43,462 nt of DNA from a virus. The notes beneath the pieces were generated by a model. It was not told the origin of the DNA, made no database searches, and saw nothing but the letters and a program-made list of their open reading frames with translations. Location: positions 1 through 43,462 of IMG/VR virus record IMGVR_UViG_3300031841_005801. One strand, given 5' to 3'. Below, in pieces: positions 25,781-32,973 of this stretch (positions are counted from its first letter, which is position 1; the number at the start of each line of letters is the position of its first letter). A program made the position numbers and the translations under genes.

Positions 25781-25813
25781 AAAAAACCGCCCTTTTTAGG
25801 AGCGGTTTTTTTT
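25781..25813 (+). terminator. rho-independent terminator
   Basis: AAAAAACCGC pairs with GCGGTTTTTT across a CCTTTTTAGGA loop, and the 3' arm runs into eight T residues. It ends the transcription unit of the acidic protein gene. Confidence 0.85.
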
Positions 25814-25832
25814 ATTATTCTGTGCTGTTGTG

Positions 25833-25838
25833 TATAAT
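25833..25838 (+). promoter_or_regulatory. TATAAT -10 element after terminator
   Basis: TATAAT lies 21 bases before the ATG at 25859 and just after the terminator. No convincing -35 is visible. It likely starts the unit that includes groEL. Confidence 0.45.
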
Positions 25839-25858
25839 TTTACTGCACGGAGAACAGC

Positions 25859-26305
25859 ATGAAACTTAATGTTGGACAAGTCATATATTTATTGACAAAT
25901 AAATCTTCAAAGGTTTACCCAGCTCTTGTTTGCGAAGAGATTAAAAAGAAATCTCTTGACGGAGAAACTACAAACTATGTCGTAAGACTTCCTACTGATG
26001 ATGCCAGAGAGGTTGAAGTAGACAAGCTTGACGCTGAAATCTTTGAAACTATCAAAGACGCAAAAGAGACTATGCTTAGTAGAATCTCTTCTGAAATTGA
26101 TTCAATGCTTGAGCAGGCAGTAAATATGTCCAGCGTTTTTTCTAAGTTTGTAATTGATCAGCCCGTAACTATCGAAGATCAGGCTGAAGAAGAGAATACA
26201 GAATCTGCTGTTGAAGAAGACTTTGCCCTTGTAGATCTCGGAGACGGGAAGGTAGGAAGGGTTAATATCGGTCATGTAAATGATGTAATAGGAGAAGGAA
26301 AATGA
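25859..26305 (+). CDS. unknown protein upstream of GroEL
   Basis: 148 residues. It starts as a small beta domain (MKLNVGQVIYLLTNKSSKVYP, then NYVVRLPTDD), continues with a helix, and ends with a second short beta element (FALVDLGDGKVGRVNIG). Not recognised. It overlaps the next gene by ATGA and opens the unit that includes groEL. Confidence 0.55.
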   Translation: MKLNVGQVIYLLTNKSSKVYPALVCEEIKKKSLDGETTNYVVRLPTDDAREVEVDKLDAEIFETIKDAKETMLSRISSEIDSMLEQAVNMSSVFSKFVIDQPVTIEDQAEEENTESAVEEDFALVDLGDGKVGRVNIGHVNDVIGEGK

Positions 26306-26496
26306 GTATTGAAGATATGCCAGTTTCAGAAACCACAATTCGTGAATGGCGAAGTTCTGGTCTAATTACAGCTGAGGAGATTGCTTATAAATCTGGAGAT
26401 CTCTTTGTAGCTGAAAATGTTATAACTAAAAATAGAAGAATCATCACCCCTAGCATCAAAGAGTCGCTAGGAAATAAAAGAGTTCTAAGAGGATAA
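26302..26496 (+). CDS. unknown small protein
   Basis: 64 residues; ATGA overlap with the previous gene, six bases before groEL. The N-terminus (SETTIREWRSSGLITAEEIAYKSGD) has a helix-turn-helix-like rhythm but is too short to assign. Confidence 0.5.
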   Translation: MSIEDMPVSETTIREWRSSGLITAEEIAYKSGDLFVAENVITKNRRIITPSIKESLGNKRVLRG

Positions 26497-26502
26497 TTTT
26501 TA

Positions 26503-28101
26503 ATGAACAAGAGCGGTGAATCAAAAAACATAATGTTTGGAAGAGAGACTCAAGACTACCTTGTGTCTGGAGTCAATACGCTTGCCGATGCTGTTGCTGT
26601 GACAATGGGTCCAATGGGAATGAATGTTATCATTGAGTCTGAAAGAGGCCACCCGGTTGTTACAAAAGATGGAGTAACAGTTGCAAAGTCTGTTAGAGTA
26701 AAAGACCCTGCTGAAAATTTAGGAATTGATGTTGTTAGAGAGGCAGCATCTAGGACTGCTGACACTGCTGGCGATGGAACAACAACAGCGACTGTTCTCG
26801 CTCGTTCCATATTTTCTGAAGGTTTGAAGATGATAGCAGCAGGCTATGCCCCTAGAGATATTATTTCCGGATTAAAAGAGTCATCAAAGGATGTAATTAG
26901 CTTTATATCAGAGACTTCAAGGCCCGTTAAAGATAGGGGCGAGATAATGAGTGTTGCTACAATTTCTGCAAACGGAGAGTCCGAGATAGGAGAGTTGATA
27001 ACTTCAGCCATGGACACACTAGGCCCAGACGGTGTTATCACTGTTGAAGAAGCCAAGGGTTTCAAGAGTGAACTAGTTGTTGTGGAAGGAATGCAAATTA
27101 ACAGGGGTTACCTGTCACCTTATTTTGTTAATAACACAGAAAAGATGACGGCGGAGTTTGAAAATCCAAGAATTCTAATTTGCAATCAAAAGCTAACAAG
27201 TATTCACAAGATAGCACACCTTCTCGAGGCATCCCTGGGATCTTCTACGCCTATTTTAATTATTGCCCCTGATATAGAGGGTGAAGCTATGCAAGGCCTG
27301 GTAGTAAATACTACCAGAGGCACTCTAAAGGCTTGCGCTATTAAGTCGCCCGGTTTTGGAAATGCTCGAGTCGGAATGATTGAAGATTTGTGTCTTATGC
27401 TTGAGACAAGATCAGTAGACACAATAGATGACTCTATTGAAGAGATAACTCTCGAAGAGCTTGGAACTTGTAGCAGGGTTGTAGTCTCTAGAGCCGGGAC
27501 TACTTTTGTAGACTGTCCAGCTTCAAAAGAATCAATTGATTCAAGGTCTCAAGAAATAAAAAGTGCCTTAGAGGGCCCAATGATTTCTGACGACGAAAGA
27601 GCAGTATTAAGAGTAAGGCTTTCTCGACTTGCGGGCGGAGTGGGAATAATCAGAGTAGGAGGCGCAACTGAAGGTGAGCTTATTGAAAGAAGGGATAGAG
27701 TTGACGATGCACTAAGTGCTACTCAGGCTGCAGTAGATGAGGGAATAGTACCCGGCGGTGGCACGTGTCTCCTTAGGGCATCAACTTCTTTACAGTTAAA
27801 GAACTATAATGAGAGAGTTCAGCCCGGAGTCAAAATTATGAAGTCTGCTTGCACAGCTCCGATTAGGCAGATATTGGAAAATGCAGGAGAGGCGTCTGAG
27901 CTAATTATATCAAAAGTTCTTGACAGCAAGGGGTCTTCTTACGGTTTTAACGCCCTAACAGGAGAGTATACAGACATGATAAAGTCTGGAGTCATTGATC
28001 CGTCAAAGGTAACACGCTGCGCAGTTGAAAACGCTGTCTCTGCCGCATGTACTCTTCTATCTGCAGGCTGTACAATGACTCTAGAGCAAAATGATCAGTA
28101 A
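26503..28101 (+). CDS. groEL: phage-encoded chaperonin GroEL
   Basis: 532 residues, close to the full length of bacterial GroEL (about 548). The ATP site is intact: VTMGPMG, VVTKDGVTVAK, GDGTTTATV near 90-98, and the Asp of RVDDALSATQAAVDEG. GGGTCLL follows. The apical domain keeps the hydrophobic client/GroES-binding residues (NRGYLSPYFVNN, AHLLEASL, GLVVNTTRG). The Gly-Gly-Met tail is absent; it ends in MTLEQNDQ. It would fold phage proteins, perhaps capsid or polymerase, in the host cytoplasm. No GroES gene is recognised beside it, so it either uses host GroES or works alone as some phage chaperonins do. Confidence 0.94.
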   Translation: MNKSGESKNIMFGRETQDYLVSGVNTLADAVAVTMGPMGMNVIIESERGHPVVTKDGVTVAKSVRVKDPAENLGIDVVREAASRTADTAGDGTTTATVLARSIFSEGLKMIAAGYAPRDIISGLKESSKDVISFISETSRPVKDRGEIMSVATISANGESEIGELITSAMDTLGPDGVITVEEAKGFKSELVVVEGMQINRGYLSPYFVNNTEKMTAEFENPRILICNQKLTSIHKIAHLLEASLGSSTPILIIAPDIEGEAMQGLVVNTTRGTLKACAIKSPGFGNARVGMIEDLCLMLETRSVDTIDDSIEEITLEELGTCSRVVVSRAGTTFVDCPASKESIDSRSQEIKSALEGPMISDDERAVLRVRLSRLAGGVGIIRVGGATEGELIERRDRVDDALSATQAAVDEGIVPGGGTCLLRASTSLQLKNYNERVQPGVKIMKSACTAPIRQILENAGEASELIISKVLDSKGSSYGFNALTGEYTDMIKSGVIDPSKVTRCAVENAVSAACTLLSAGCTMTLEQNDQ

Positions 28102-28145
28102 AAGCTAAATCAAGGCATATTTATCTATATCCGGTGATAGCAGCT

Positions 28146-28529
28146 ATGAAAGACGAAAAGAAGACACTCTCAGAGATTATTAAAGATATTATTTTACTTG
28201 AGTACGAAGAGACGCGACTTGACAAGTCACTAACAAATATAAACTGTGTGCTCAAGCTTTCAAAAGAAGCGCACGTTCCCGATACACTCACTAGAATTAG
28301 AGTTCTTCCCACAGTTTCAGTTGTAGGTCAAAAGTCACCGGTTAACAGAACAGAAACAGGCGCTACTGTTGAAGTTTACGTTAAATTTCTTCCTAATTCT
28401 TCTGACACCTACAAAAATATTGTCAGCATATCTAAGCTGATAAAGAGTCTTCCGGGCGTGGAAATTGTAAAAGTCTTGACTCTCGGTGGAAGAAGTGTTG
28501 CTTATAAGGGCAAGCCGATTATTGTTTAA
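28146..28529 (+). CDS. unknown protein after GroEL
   Basis: 127 residues from ATG 28146. A helical N-terminal half (LSEIIKDIILLEYEETRLDK) is followed by a beta-alpha-beta part (TGATVEVYVKFLPN, SISKLIKSLPGVEIVKVL) that looks like a ferredoxin or ACT-type fold. It is not GroES-like. It lies behind TTATCTATA at 28121. Function unknown. Confidence 0.55.
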   Translation: MKDEKKTLSEIIKDIILLEYEETRLDKSLTNINCVLKLSKEAHVPDTLTRIRVLPTVSVVGQKSPVNRTETGATVEVYVKFLPNSSDTYKNIVSISKLIKSLPGVEIVKVLTLGGRSVAYKGKPIIV

Positions 28530-28531
28530 TT

Positions 28532-28565
28532 TTGCGTGTAAATTACTTTTCGGCTATGGTATACT
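28532..28565 (+). promoter_or_regulatory. candidate phage promoter with TTGCGTGTAAATT box
   Basis: TTGCGTGTAAATT (28532-28544) is identical to the box before the polymerase gene. A -10-like TATACT lies at 28560-28565, 25 bases before the GTG start of the next gene. Confidence 0.4.
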
Positions 28566-28589
28566 TTATAAGACATTGGAGGAATTAAA

Positions 28590-28847
28590 GTGAAAAATGT
28601 CAAATTGATTAGTGAGTCCGATCTACCCTATGTTTCTGAGAGAGAGATCAGCAGAAGCATTTCCGGTCTTAGGGACAGTCTTTTTAACTTGAATCCAAAC
28701 TGGAGAACTTCTAAGAACGAAAGGCTTAGAACTCAGTGTCTTCACATTGAGACTGAAATCTGCTATTTGCAGAGAGAGCTTATGTGGAGAAAAAAGCGTG
28801 AGGCATGTCATAAGACATACCTTCAGGCTCGAAGCGCAATGCGATAG
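28590..28847 (+). CDS. unknown small basic protein
   Basis: 85 residues from GTG with a strong ribosome site (TTGGAGGA). Helical and basic, with a cluster near the end (REACHKTYLQARSAMR) and two Cys in the middle (QCLHIETEICYL). Possibly nucleic-acid or RNA-polymerase binding, judged only from charge and its place before the sigma gene. Confidence 0.55.
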   Translation: MKNVKLISESDLPYVSEREISRSISGLRDSLFNLNPNWRTSKNERLRTQCLHIETEICYLQRELMWRKKREACHKTYLQARSAMR

Positions 28848-28850
28848 CAA

Positions 28851-28888
28851 ATGCGTGCAAAATTAAAAATTAAAAATTAAAATATAAA
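28851..28888 (+). promoter_or_regulatory. AT-rich promoter region of the sigma gene
   Basis: ATGCGTGCAAAATT resembles the TTGCGTGTAAATT boxes at 2156 and 28532. It is followed by tandem TTAAAAA units and TATAAA at 28883-28888. The sigma ATG is at 28913 with AAGGAG before it. Confidence 0.4.
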
Positions 28889-28912
28889 ATATACAATATA
28901 AAGGAGAACATT

Positions 28913-29656
28913 ATGGGTAATTTGCTTGACTCGTATATGAAAGATGTTGGAAAATCTAAGCTTCTAACTAGAGAGGAAGAAGTTGAACTCTGTAAGAGGA
29001 TTGAGCTTGGAGACTCTCTAGCAAGGCAGCGAATGATTGAGTCCAACCTTAGGCTTGCAATTAGCATTGCTAAGAGGTATTACAAGAGCGGATGTCCAAT
29101 GGAGGACTTGATTCAAGAGTCGAACATTGGTTTGATGAAAGCAGTAGAAAGATTTGACTGGAGAAAGGGCTTTAAGTTTTCGACTTACGCTTCCTGGTGG
29201 ATCAAGCAGTCTGTTAGCAGGTATGTTTCTTCTCACAAGAATACTGTCCGCGTTCCTTCTCACGCAGTATCACTTGCCTACAAGGTGACAAAGATGATGG
29301 CTGAGTATGAGGAAGAATTTGGCACCATGCCTACGAACGAAGAGATTAGTACTATTCTCGGTGTTTCTGAAACTATGGTCAAGGCCAGTCTTGATTCTAT
29401 CAAGCTTAACAAGATTATTTCTATTGATACGCCTATTGGTGATTCCGACTCTAACAGAACGCTAGGGGATATGATCGAAGATGAGGGCGCAAATCAAATT
29501 GAAAAGATTCTTGATAATGAAAAGATTAGAATGAAAATTATCGAATCTCTTTCAAAGCTCTCTGCAAGAGAAGAGCAGGTTCTAAGGCTTCGCTTTGGAA
29601 TCTCTGAAGTTCTAGATGATTCCGAATATGAGCTAAGCAACCAAGGAGAAAAGTAA
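28913..29656 (+). CDS. sigma-70 family factor lacking region 4.2
   Basis: 247 residues. Region 1.2/2 is very close to bacterial primary sigma factors: LLTREEEVELCKRIELG, NLRLAISIAKRYYKSG, DLIQESNIGLMKAVERFD, FSTYASWWIKQSVSRYV. Region 3 (VPSHAVSLAYKV, TMPTNEEISTILG) and the 3.2 linker (SIDTPIGDSD) follow, then region 4.1 (LSKLSAREEQVLRLRFGI). It stops there, and the -35-reading helix-turn-helix 4.2 is missing. The next gene, three bases on, encodes a region-4.2-like helix-turn-helix. It would direct host RNA polymerase to phage promoters, melting -10 elements itself and relying on a partner for upstream contacts. Confidence 0.9.
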   Translation: MGNLLDSYMKDVGKSKLLTREEEVELCKRIELGDSLARQRMIESNLRLAISIAKRYYKSGCPMEDLIQESNIGLMKAVERFDWRKGFKFSTYASWWIKQSVSRYVSSHKNTVRVPSHAVSLAYKVTKMMAEYEEEFGTMPTNEEISTILGVSETMVKASLDSIKLNKIISIDTPIGDSDSNRTLGDMIEDEGANQIEKILDNEKIRMKIIESLSKLSAREEQVLRLRFGISEVLDDSEYELSNQGEK

Positions 29657-29659
29657 AAA

Positions 29660-29953
29660 ATGCCAATGCCCAAAGGACACAAGAAAGAAAATGGATACTC
29701 AACAGTACAGAATCACGGAGGAATGGGGTACAGAGAAATTGCAGAAGAAATGACAAAGTCTGGTGATAAGATGAATCATTCAACTGCTAGAAATGTATTT
29801 CTAAAAGCTGTAAAGAAAGTTGCTAGAGATACTTGCATTACAGCTGGTGTCTCCTTCTCTGAAAAAGATCTTGAGAAGATTGCATCCGACCCTAGATTCC
29901 AGGCAGGCCTGGTTGAAATTATTAGCGATGAATCCTATAAAGTTTCTATTTGA
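29660..29953 (+). CDS. separate sigma region-4.2-like helix-turn-helix protein
   Basis: 97 residues starting three bases after the sigma stop. GMGYREIAEEMTKSGDKMNH then STARNVFLKAVKKVAR (22-56) has the helix-turn-helix pattern of sigma region 4.2, where 'eIgeelgvsreRvRqie..AL.KLR' is usual. A basic lead (MPMPKGHKKENGY) and a short C-terminal tail complete it. Together with the upstream protein it would make a two-piece sigma factor. It might instead act like T4 gp33, a flap-binding co-activator. The ribosome site AAGGAGAAA overlaps the end of the sigma gene, so production is likely coupled. Confidence 0.65.
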   Translation: MPMPKGHKKENGYSTVQNHGGMGYREIAEEMTKSGDKMNHSTARNVFLKAVKKVARDTCITAGVSFSEKDLEKIASDPRFQAGLVEIISDESYKVSI

Positions 29954-30209
29954 AAAGATACAGTTTTTAGGATTTGAAACGGAAATTCTAGAGGCATGTG
30001 ACTGGGATGAAGACAGGGCCGAGTTTGTCAAGCAAGAGTTCCAGAAGTGCCTAACATCTGTCAATACAAAGGTTGAGTTTAGTCAGAATAGTCTTAGAGA
30101 GACTCTCTTGTCCTCGCTTGAAGAAAAAGAAGTCGAAGCGTGCATATGTATACTTGAAAGATGCATGACTGATTTTTCGTTAAGCGAGGGAGAGAAATAT
30201 GAAAATTAG
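29928..30209 (+). CDS. unknown small protein
   Basis: 93 residues from ATG 29928 (MNPIKFLFEKIQFLG), overlapping the helix-turn-helix gene by 26 bases. Helical, with Cys in EACDWDED and EACICILERCM. The in-frame extension further upstream lies wholly within the previous gene and was not used. Not recognised. Confidence 0.5.
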   Translation: MNPIKFLFEKIQFLGFETEILEACDWDEDRAEFVKQEFQKCLTSVNTKVEFSQNSLRETLLSSLEEKEVEACICILERCMTDFSLSEGEKYEN

Positions 30210-30558
30210 AGCAAATCTAAATTTTTTCTTATCTAAGAGGGGTGTGAGCCTAAAGGGCCTCTGTGAAAAAAACGGGCTTAAGACTAAGGAGCAGCTTCTT
30301 GGATATCTAGATGATGCTAGTGTTGAAAGACCCGATGAGTCAACAGTGGCAGATCTCTTTGCTAAAAAGAAGCGTGTTGCTAAAAAAGTAGTAGCTAGGC
30401 AAGCTGAGAAGCCCGAAGAGGTTGCACCAGCTAGTTCATCAGGCCAGGCTGCTGCACCAAGCACAAGCTCTTTGGAAAGCAAAGAAGCTACCAGCGGTAG
30501 AAGGCGCAGGAGAAGGAGAACTAAGAGAGACCAGGTCTCAAGTGCTTCGAAAGAATGA
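30199..30558 (+). CDS. small protein with very basic tail, possible nucleic-acid-binding
   Basis: 119 residues with a strong ribosome site (GGGAGAG). Residues 1-55 are helical (FFLSKRGVSLKGLCEKNG, KTKEQLLGYLDD), with a SAP-like or small helical domain rhythm. An Ala/Ser/Pro linker leads to RRRRRRRTKRD near the C-terminus. Likely binds nucleic acid. It lies directly downstream of the sigma pair, so a transcription or genome-packing role is plausible. Confidence 0.55.
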   Translation: MKIRANLNFFLSKRGVSLKGLCEKNGLKTKEQLLGYLDDASVERPDESTVADLFAKKKRVAKKVVARQAEKPEEVAPASSSGQAAAPSTSSLESKEATSGRRRRRRRTKRDQVSSASKE

Positions 30559-30803
30559 ATCTCAAGATTATCAATAATGATGCCTTTCTTGATGAAGACT
30601 CACATACAGTATCAATACAGTTTGATAGAGTTACATTCACAATGCTCGTTGAAGAGTTCTTAGAGTTCTATACATCAGTCTCAGAGATAAAAGATTTTTT
30701 TGATAATTCACCTGATTACGTTTTCGCCCAGGAGAAGGACATCGATTCCGGCTCTGTAAGAGGTATCATAATGCCAAAGCCCGATGAGGACGATTACACA
30801 TAG
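30555..30803 (+). CDS. unknown small acidic protein
   Basis: 82 residues, ATGA overlap with the preceding gene. Beta-strand start (HTVSIQFDRVTFTMLVEEF) then acidic helix. Not recognised. Confidence 0.5.
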   Translation: MNLKIINNDAFLDEDSHTVSIQFDRVTFTMLVEEFLEFYTSVSEIKDFFDNSPDYVFAQEKDIDSGSVRGIIMPKPDEDDYT

Positions 30804-31096
30804 TGTCTGTTTCGATTACATTTAGCCAGAGTGGCTACACCATCAGCTCCAATGCACCCAGCCCGGAACTAGTCACCAGCCTGGGAGACACCCTGGTCTT
30901 AAACCCGAAAATCTTGGACGGCATGGGTGCAAGAGCTGTTCAGAAAGGTAGTCGTGTGAAAATGTATGCCCATACTATATTTTTCTCCTGGCAAGGACCA
31001 GACCTCAAACAAAGAGAAAAATGTTTCTCAGGGGATGAAAGTTACTTTTTACAGTCTGCTATTGAAGACTTAGAATCTTTACAAAAAGGAGATTAG
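30803..31096 (+). CDS. unknown small protein
   Basis: 97 residues from GTG, overlapping the previous TAG by one base. Beta-rich (SVSITFSQSGYTISS, GSRVKMYAHTIFFSWQG). Not recognised. Confidence 0.5.
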   Translation: MSVSITFSQSGYTISSNAPSPELVTSLGDTLVLNPKILDGMGARAVQKGSRVKMYAHTIFFSWQGPDLKQREKCFSGDESYFLQSAIEDLESLQKGD

Positions 31097-31098
31097 TT

Positions 31099-31413
31099 TT
31101 GGAATTTGATCACGTTGCAGTAAGATGTTCTGACATTCAGAGATCAGTTGCCTGGTATATTAAAAACCTAGATTGCGAAGTCGTGTATCAAGACACAACC
31201 TGGGCTATGCTTAAGATTGGTGAGTCTAAGATTGCTCTAGTTTCAAAAGATCAGCATCCGGCACACATTGCCGTTCGTGTAGAGAATTCACTTAAGTTCC
31301 CATGCCCACCAGACAAAGTCAAGGTTCACAGAGACAGCTCGTCATATTATTACGGAGCCGACCCAGATGGCAATATTATTGAGTGGGTAGCATATACTAA
31401 TGAAGAAGAATAG
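31099..31413 (+). CDS. VOC (glyoxalase/dioxygenase) superfamily protein
   Basis: 104 residues from TTG with AAGGAG upstream. It has the vicinal-oxygen-chelate beta-alpha-beta-beta-beta modules: FDHVAVRCSDIQRSVAWY with a metal-ligand His at the start, AHIAVRV with the second His, and YYYGADPDGNIIEWVAY, where Glu near the end is the usual metal ligand. Proteins of this fold act as lyases, dioxygenases or drug/fosfomycin resistance enzymes. Substrate unknown. It ends just before an inverted repeat and the structural paralogues. Confidence 0.78.
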   Translation: MEFDHVAVRCSDIQRSVAWYIKNLDCEVVYQDTTWAMLKIGESKIALVSKDQHPAHIAVRVENSLKFPCPPDKVKVHRDSSSYYYGADPDGNIIEWVAYTNEEE

Positions 31414-31425
31414 TTATAATAACTA
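31411..31425. promoter_or_regulatory. inverted repeat with TATAAT core
   Basis: TAGTTAT-A-ATAACTA is a perfect 7-bp inverted repeat. Its core GTTATAATAAC equals that at 6601-6611. It lies 14 bases before the ATG of the first structural-looking paralogue. Confidence 0.45.
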
Positions 31426-31438
31426 GAGGAAAATAGAT

Positions 31439-31873
31439 ATGTCAAGTAGTTGGGATATGAAGCAGGGCCCAAATTTTGCACCTGCATATCAAGTTTCGGG
31501 AACACCCTTTGTCACAGGCAGCGCTAGTGCCACTGAGCTGGATGCGACTCCAGTTAGGATTGTTTTTCCGTATGTTACAAGATGGATTCAGATAAGAAAT
31601 TGGAGTGGAGCAACAGGAAAACTTAGAGTTGGCTTCACAAAGAATGGTGTTAACGGTACAGAGAAAAACAATTATTATCTTTTAGAATCTTCAGCGGGCA
31701 CGACTGCTCACAGTCTTGCTGATACAGACAGGTGGGAAATTAGATGTACAGAAATCTACCTCAGGGCTGATAACGGGTCCGCTCCCACAGGCTTTAATCT
31801 GATTGCAGGTCTTACCGGTATTGAATCGTTTCCAGTCCTTACGGGTAGTAATGGCTTTAAGGGAGTCGGTTAA
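31439..31873 (+). CDS. structural-looking protein, paralogue copy A
   Basis: 144 residues. It begins SSSWDMKQGPNFAPAYQVSG and ends FPVLTGSNGFKGVG; the same signatures appear in the next gene and, in part, in 34889-35311. The body is all beta (RIVFPYVTRWIQIRN, KLRVGFTKNGVNG, RWEIRCTEIYLRAD), as in capsid decoration, tail or adsorption proteins. No signal peptide. Precise virion role cannot be told. Confidence 0.65.
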   Translation: MSSSWDMKQGPNFAPAYQVSGTPFVTGSASATELDATPVRIVFPYVTRWIQIRNWSGATGKLRVGFTKNGVNGTEKNNYYLLESSAGTTAHSLADTDRWEIRCTEIYLRADNGSAPTGFNLIAGLTGIESFPVLTGSNGFKGVG

Positions 31874-32289
31874 TGTCAAGTAGCTGGAATATGAAACAAG
31901 GGCCGAATTTTGTCCCAGCCTATCAAGTCTCAGGAACACCATATGTCCTGACAGAGACAAGCGTTGGAACTTCTACAGTTGTTAAAGTGACGTTTCCCTA
32001 CTTGACGAGATGGGTGAAGATTAGAAACATAGGGGGTTTTGTCCTGAGGGTTGGCTTTACCGAAGAGGGCGTCAAAGGGACAGAGACTAGAAACTTTTTT
32101 CAGCTAAACCCTTCAACAGCCGCTAGTGGATACTCTCAGTCAAAGACAGATCGCTGGGAGATAAGGTGCAAAGAACTTTATTTTTTAGGCCAGGGAGGCA
32201 CGACCGGGTTTAGTCTTGCTGCCGGCCTTACAGGTATTGAGTCATTTCCAGTCCTGACTGGAAGCAACGGTTTCAAAGGAGTTGGTTAA
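31873..32289 (+). CDS. structural-looking protein, paralogue copy B
   Basis: 138 residues, joined to copy A by TAATG. It shares SSSWNMKQGPNFVPAYQVSG, FPYLTRWVKIRN, LRVGFTEEGVKGTETRN, RWEIRCKELYF and the closing FPVLTGSNGFKGVG. DNA similarity is also clear at both ends, so this is a tandem duplication that has since diverged in the middle. Confidence 0.65.
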   Translation: MSSSWNMKQGPNFVPAYQVSGTPYVLTETSVGTSTVVKVTFPYLTRWVKIRNIGGFVLRVGFTEEGVKGTETRNFFQLNPSTAASGYSQSKTDRWEIRCKELYFLGQGGTTGFSLAAGLTGIESFPVLTGSNGFKGVG

Positions 32290-32519
32290 TGGCCACTAAG
32301 GAAACAATCAAAGAGCTTGTTGAAAGGCTCACAACAATTGAAAATGAAATAAAAATTCTACAGACAGACAAGAAGGAACTTCTTGCCGACTACAGCGATA
32401 GAGTTGACGTGAAAGCTTTTAGAGCTGCATGGTCTGTCATGAAAGCAAAGAAGAGAGTTGATGAGTCTGAGTTTGACCAAATTCTTGACGAACTAGAAAG
32501 AAGTGTCTCAATCAACTAG
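32289..32519 (+). CDS. small coiled-coil protein
   Basis: 76 residues, TAATG junction with copy B. Helical start (TIKELVERLTTIENEIKILQTDKKE) predicted to coil. The C-terminal half is also helical and charged. Not recognised. Confidence 0.55.
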   Translation: MATKETIKELVERLTTIENEIKILQTDKKELLADYSDRVDVKAFRAAWSVMKAKKRVDESEFDQILDELERSVSIN

Positions 32520-32745
32520 CACTTTTAACGAGGGTGATGCAGTCCTCGTTTCAGATGCCGCTTTAATCTATTCGGGCTTATCGCCAGAAGGGACCAGCGA
32601 TACAAGGGTCGGTCTTGTGATTAGAGTTAGAAATGCTCGTAGCACGATGGACCTGGACAATGATGACAATCTGGTAGAAACTCTCTTGCCAGATGGTACA
32701 ATTGAATGGATTTGGGAACAAGATCTTATTAAATTAAGCTCTTAG
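32503..32745 (+). CDS. small SH3/KOW-like protein
   Basis: 80 residues from GTG, overlapping the coiled-coil gene by 17 bases. GDAVLVSDAAL...VGLVIRVRNA and TIEWIWEQDLIKL resemble the small barrel of other short MKVGD-type proteins in this window. Function unknown. Confidence 0.5.
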   Translation: MSQSTSTFNEGDAVLVSDAALIYSGLSPEGTSDTRVGLVIRVRNARSTMDLDNDDNLVETLLPDGTIEWIWEQDLIKLSS

Positions 32746-32803
32746 AAATCATTGTTTCTCAACTTTGCATATGTAATATTATAGACCTTTTTTGGAGGCA
32801 TAT

Positions 32804-32965
32804 GTGAAGATCTTAAAAAGTCGTTCTTTTTGGTTAGTCTTATCAACTGTAAATGTAATGTCAGGGTTGATTTGTGCATATAGTGGCTCTCTAGAAGGGG
32901 CTTTAGTTTGTACTCTTTCCCTTGCAGCGTGTATGATATCATATCATCTTTCAGAATTTGACTAG
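32804..32965 (+). CDS. small two-helix membrane protein
   Basis: 53 codons from GTG with TTTGGAGG seven bases upstream. The nearby ATG is followed at once by TGA and cannot be the start. Two hydrophobic segments: FWLVLSTVNVMSGLICAYSG and LEGALVCTLSLAACMI. Function unknown. Confidence 0.55.
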   Translation: MKILKSRSFWLVLSTVNVMSGLICAYSGSLEGALVCTLSLAACMISYHLSEFD

Positions 32966-32973
32966 GGGAAAGG

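Noticed and set aside
28146-28529. GroES partner for the phage GroEL
   Set aside because: The protein lacks the mobile-loop and roof beta-hairpin patterns of GroES and has a long helical N-terminus.
28861-28890. TTAAAAA tandem units as a CRISPR-like or iteron repeat
   Set aside because: Only about three short AT units, no spacers and no further copies; better read as an AT-rich promoter region.
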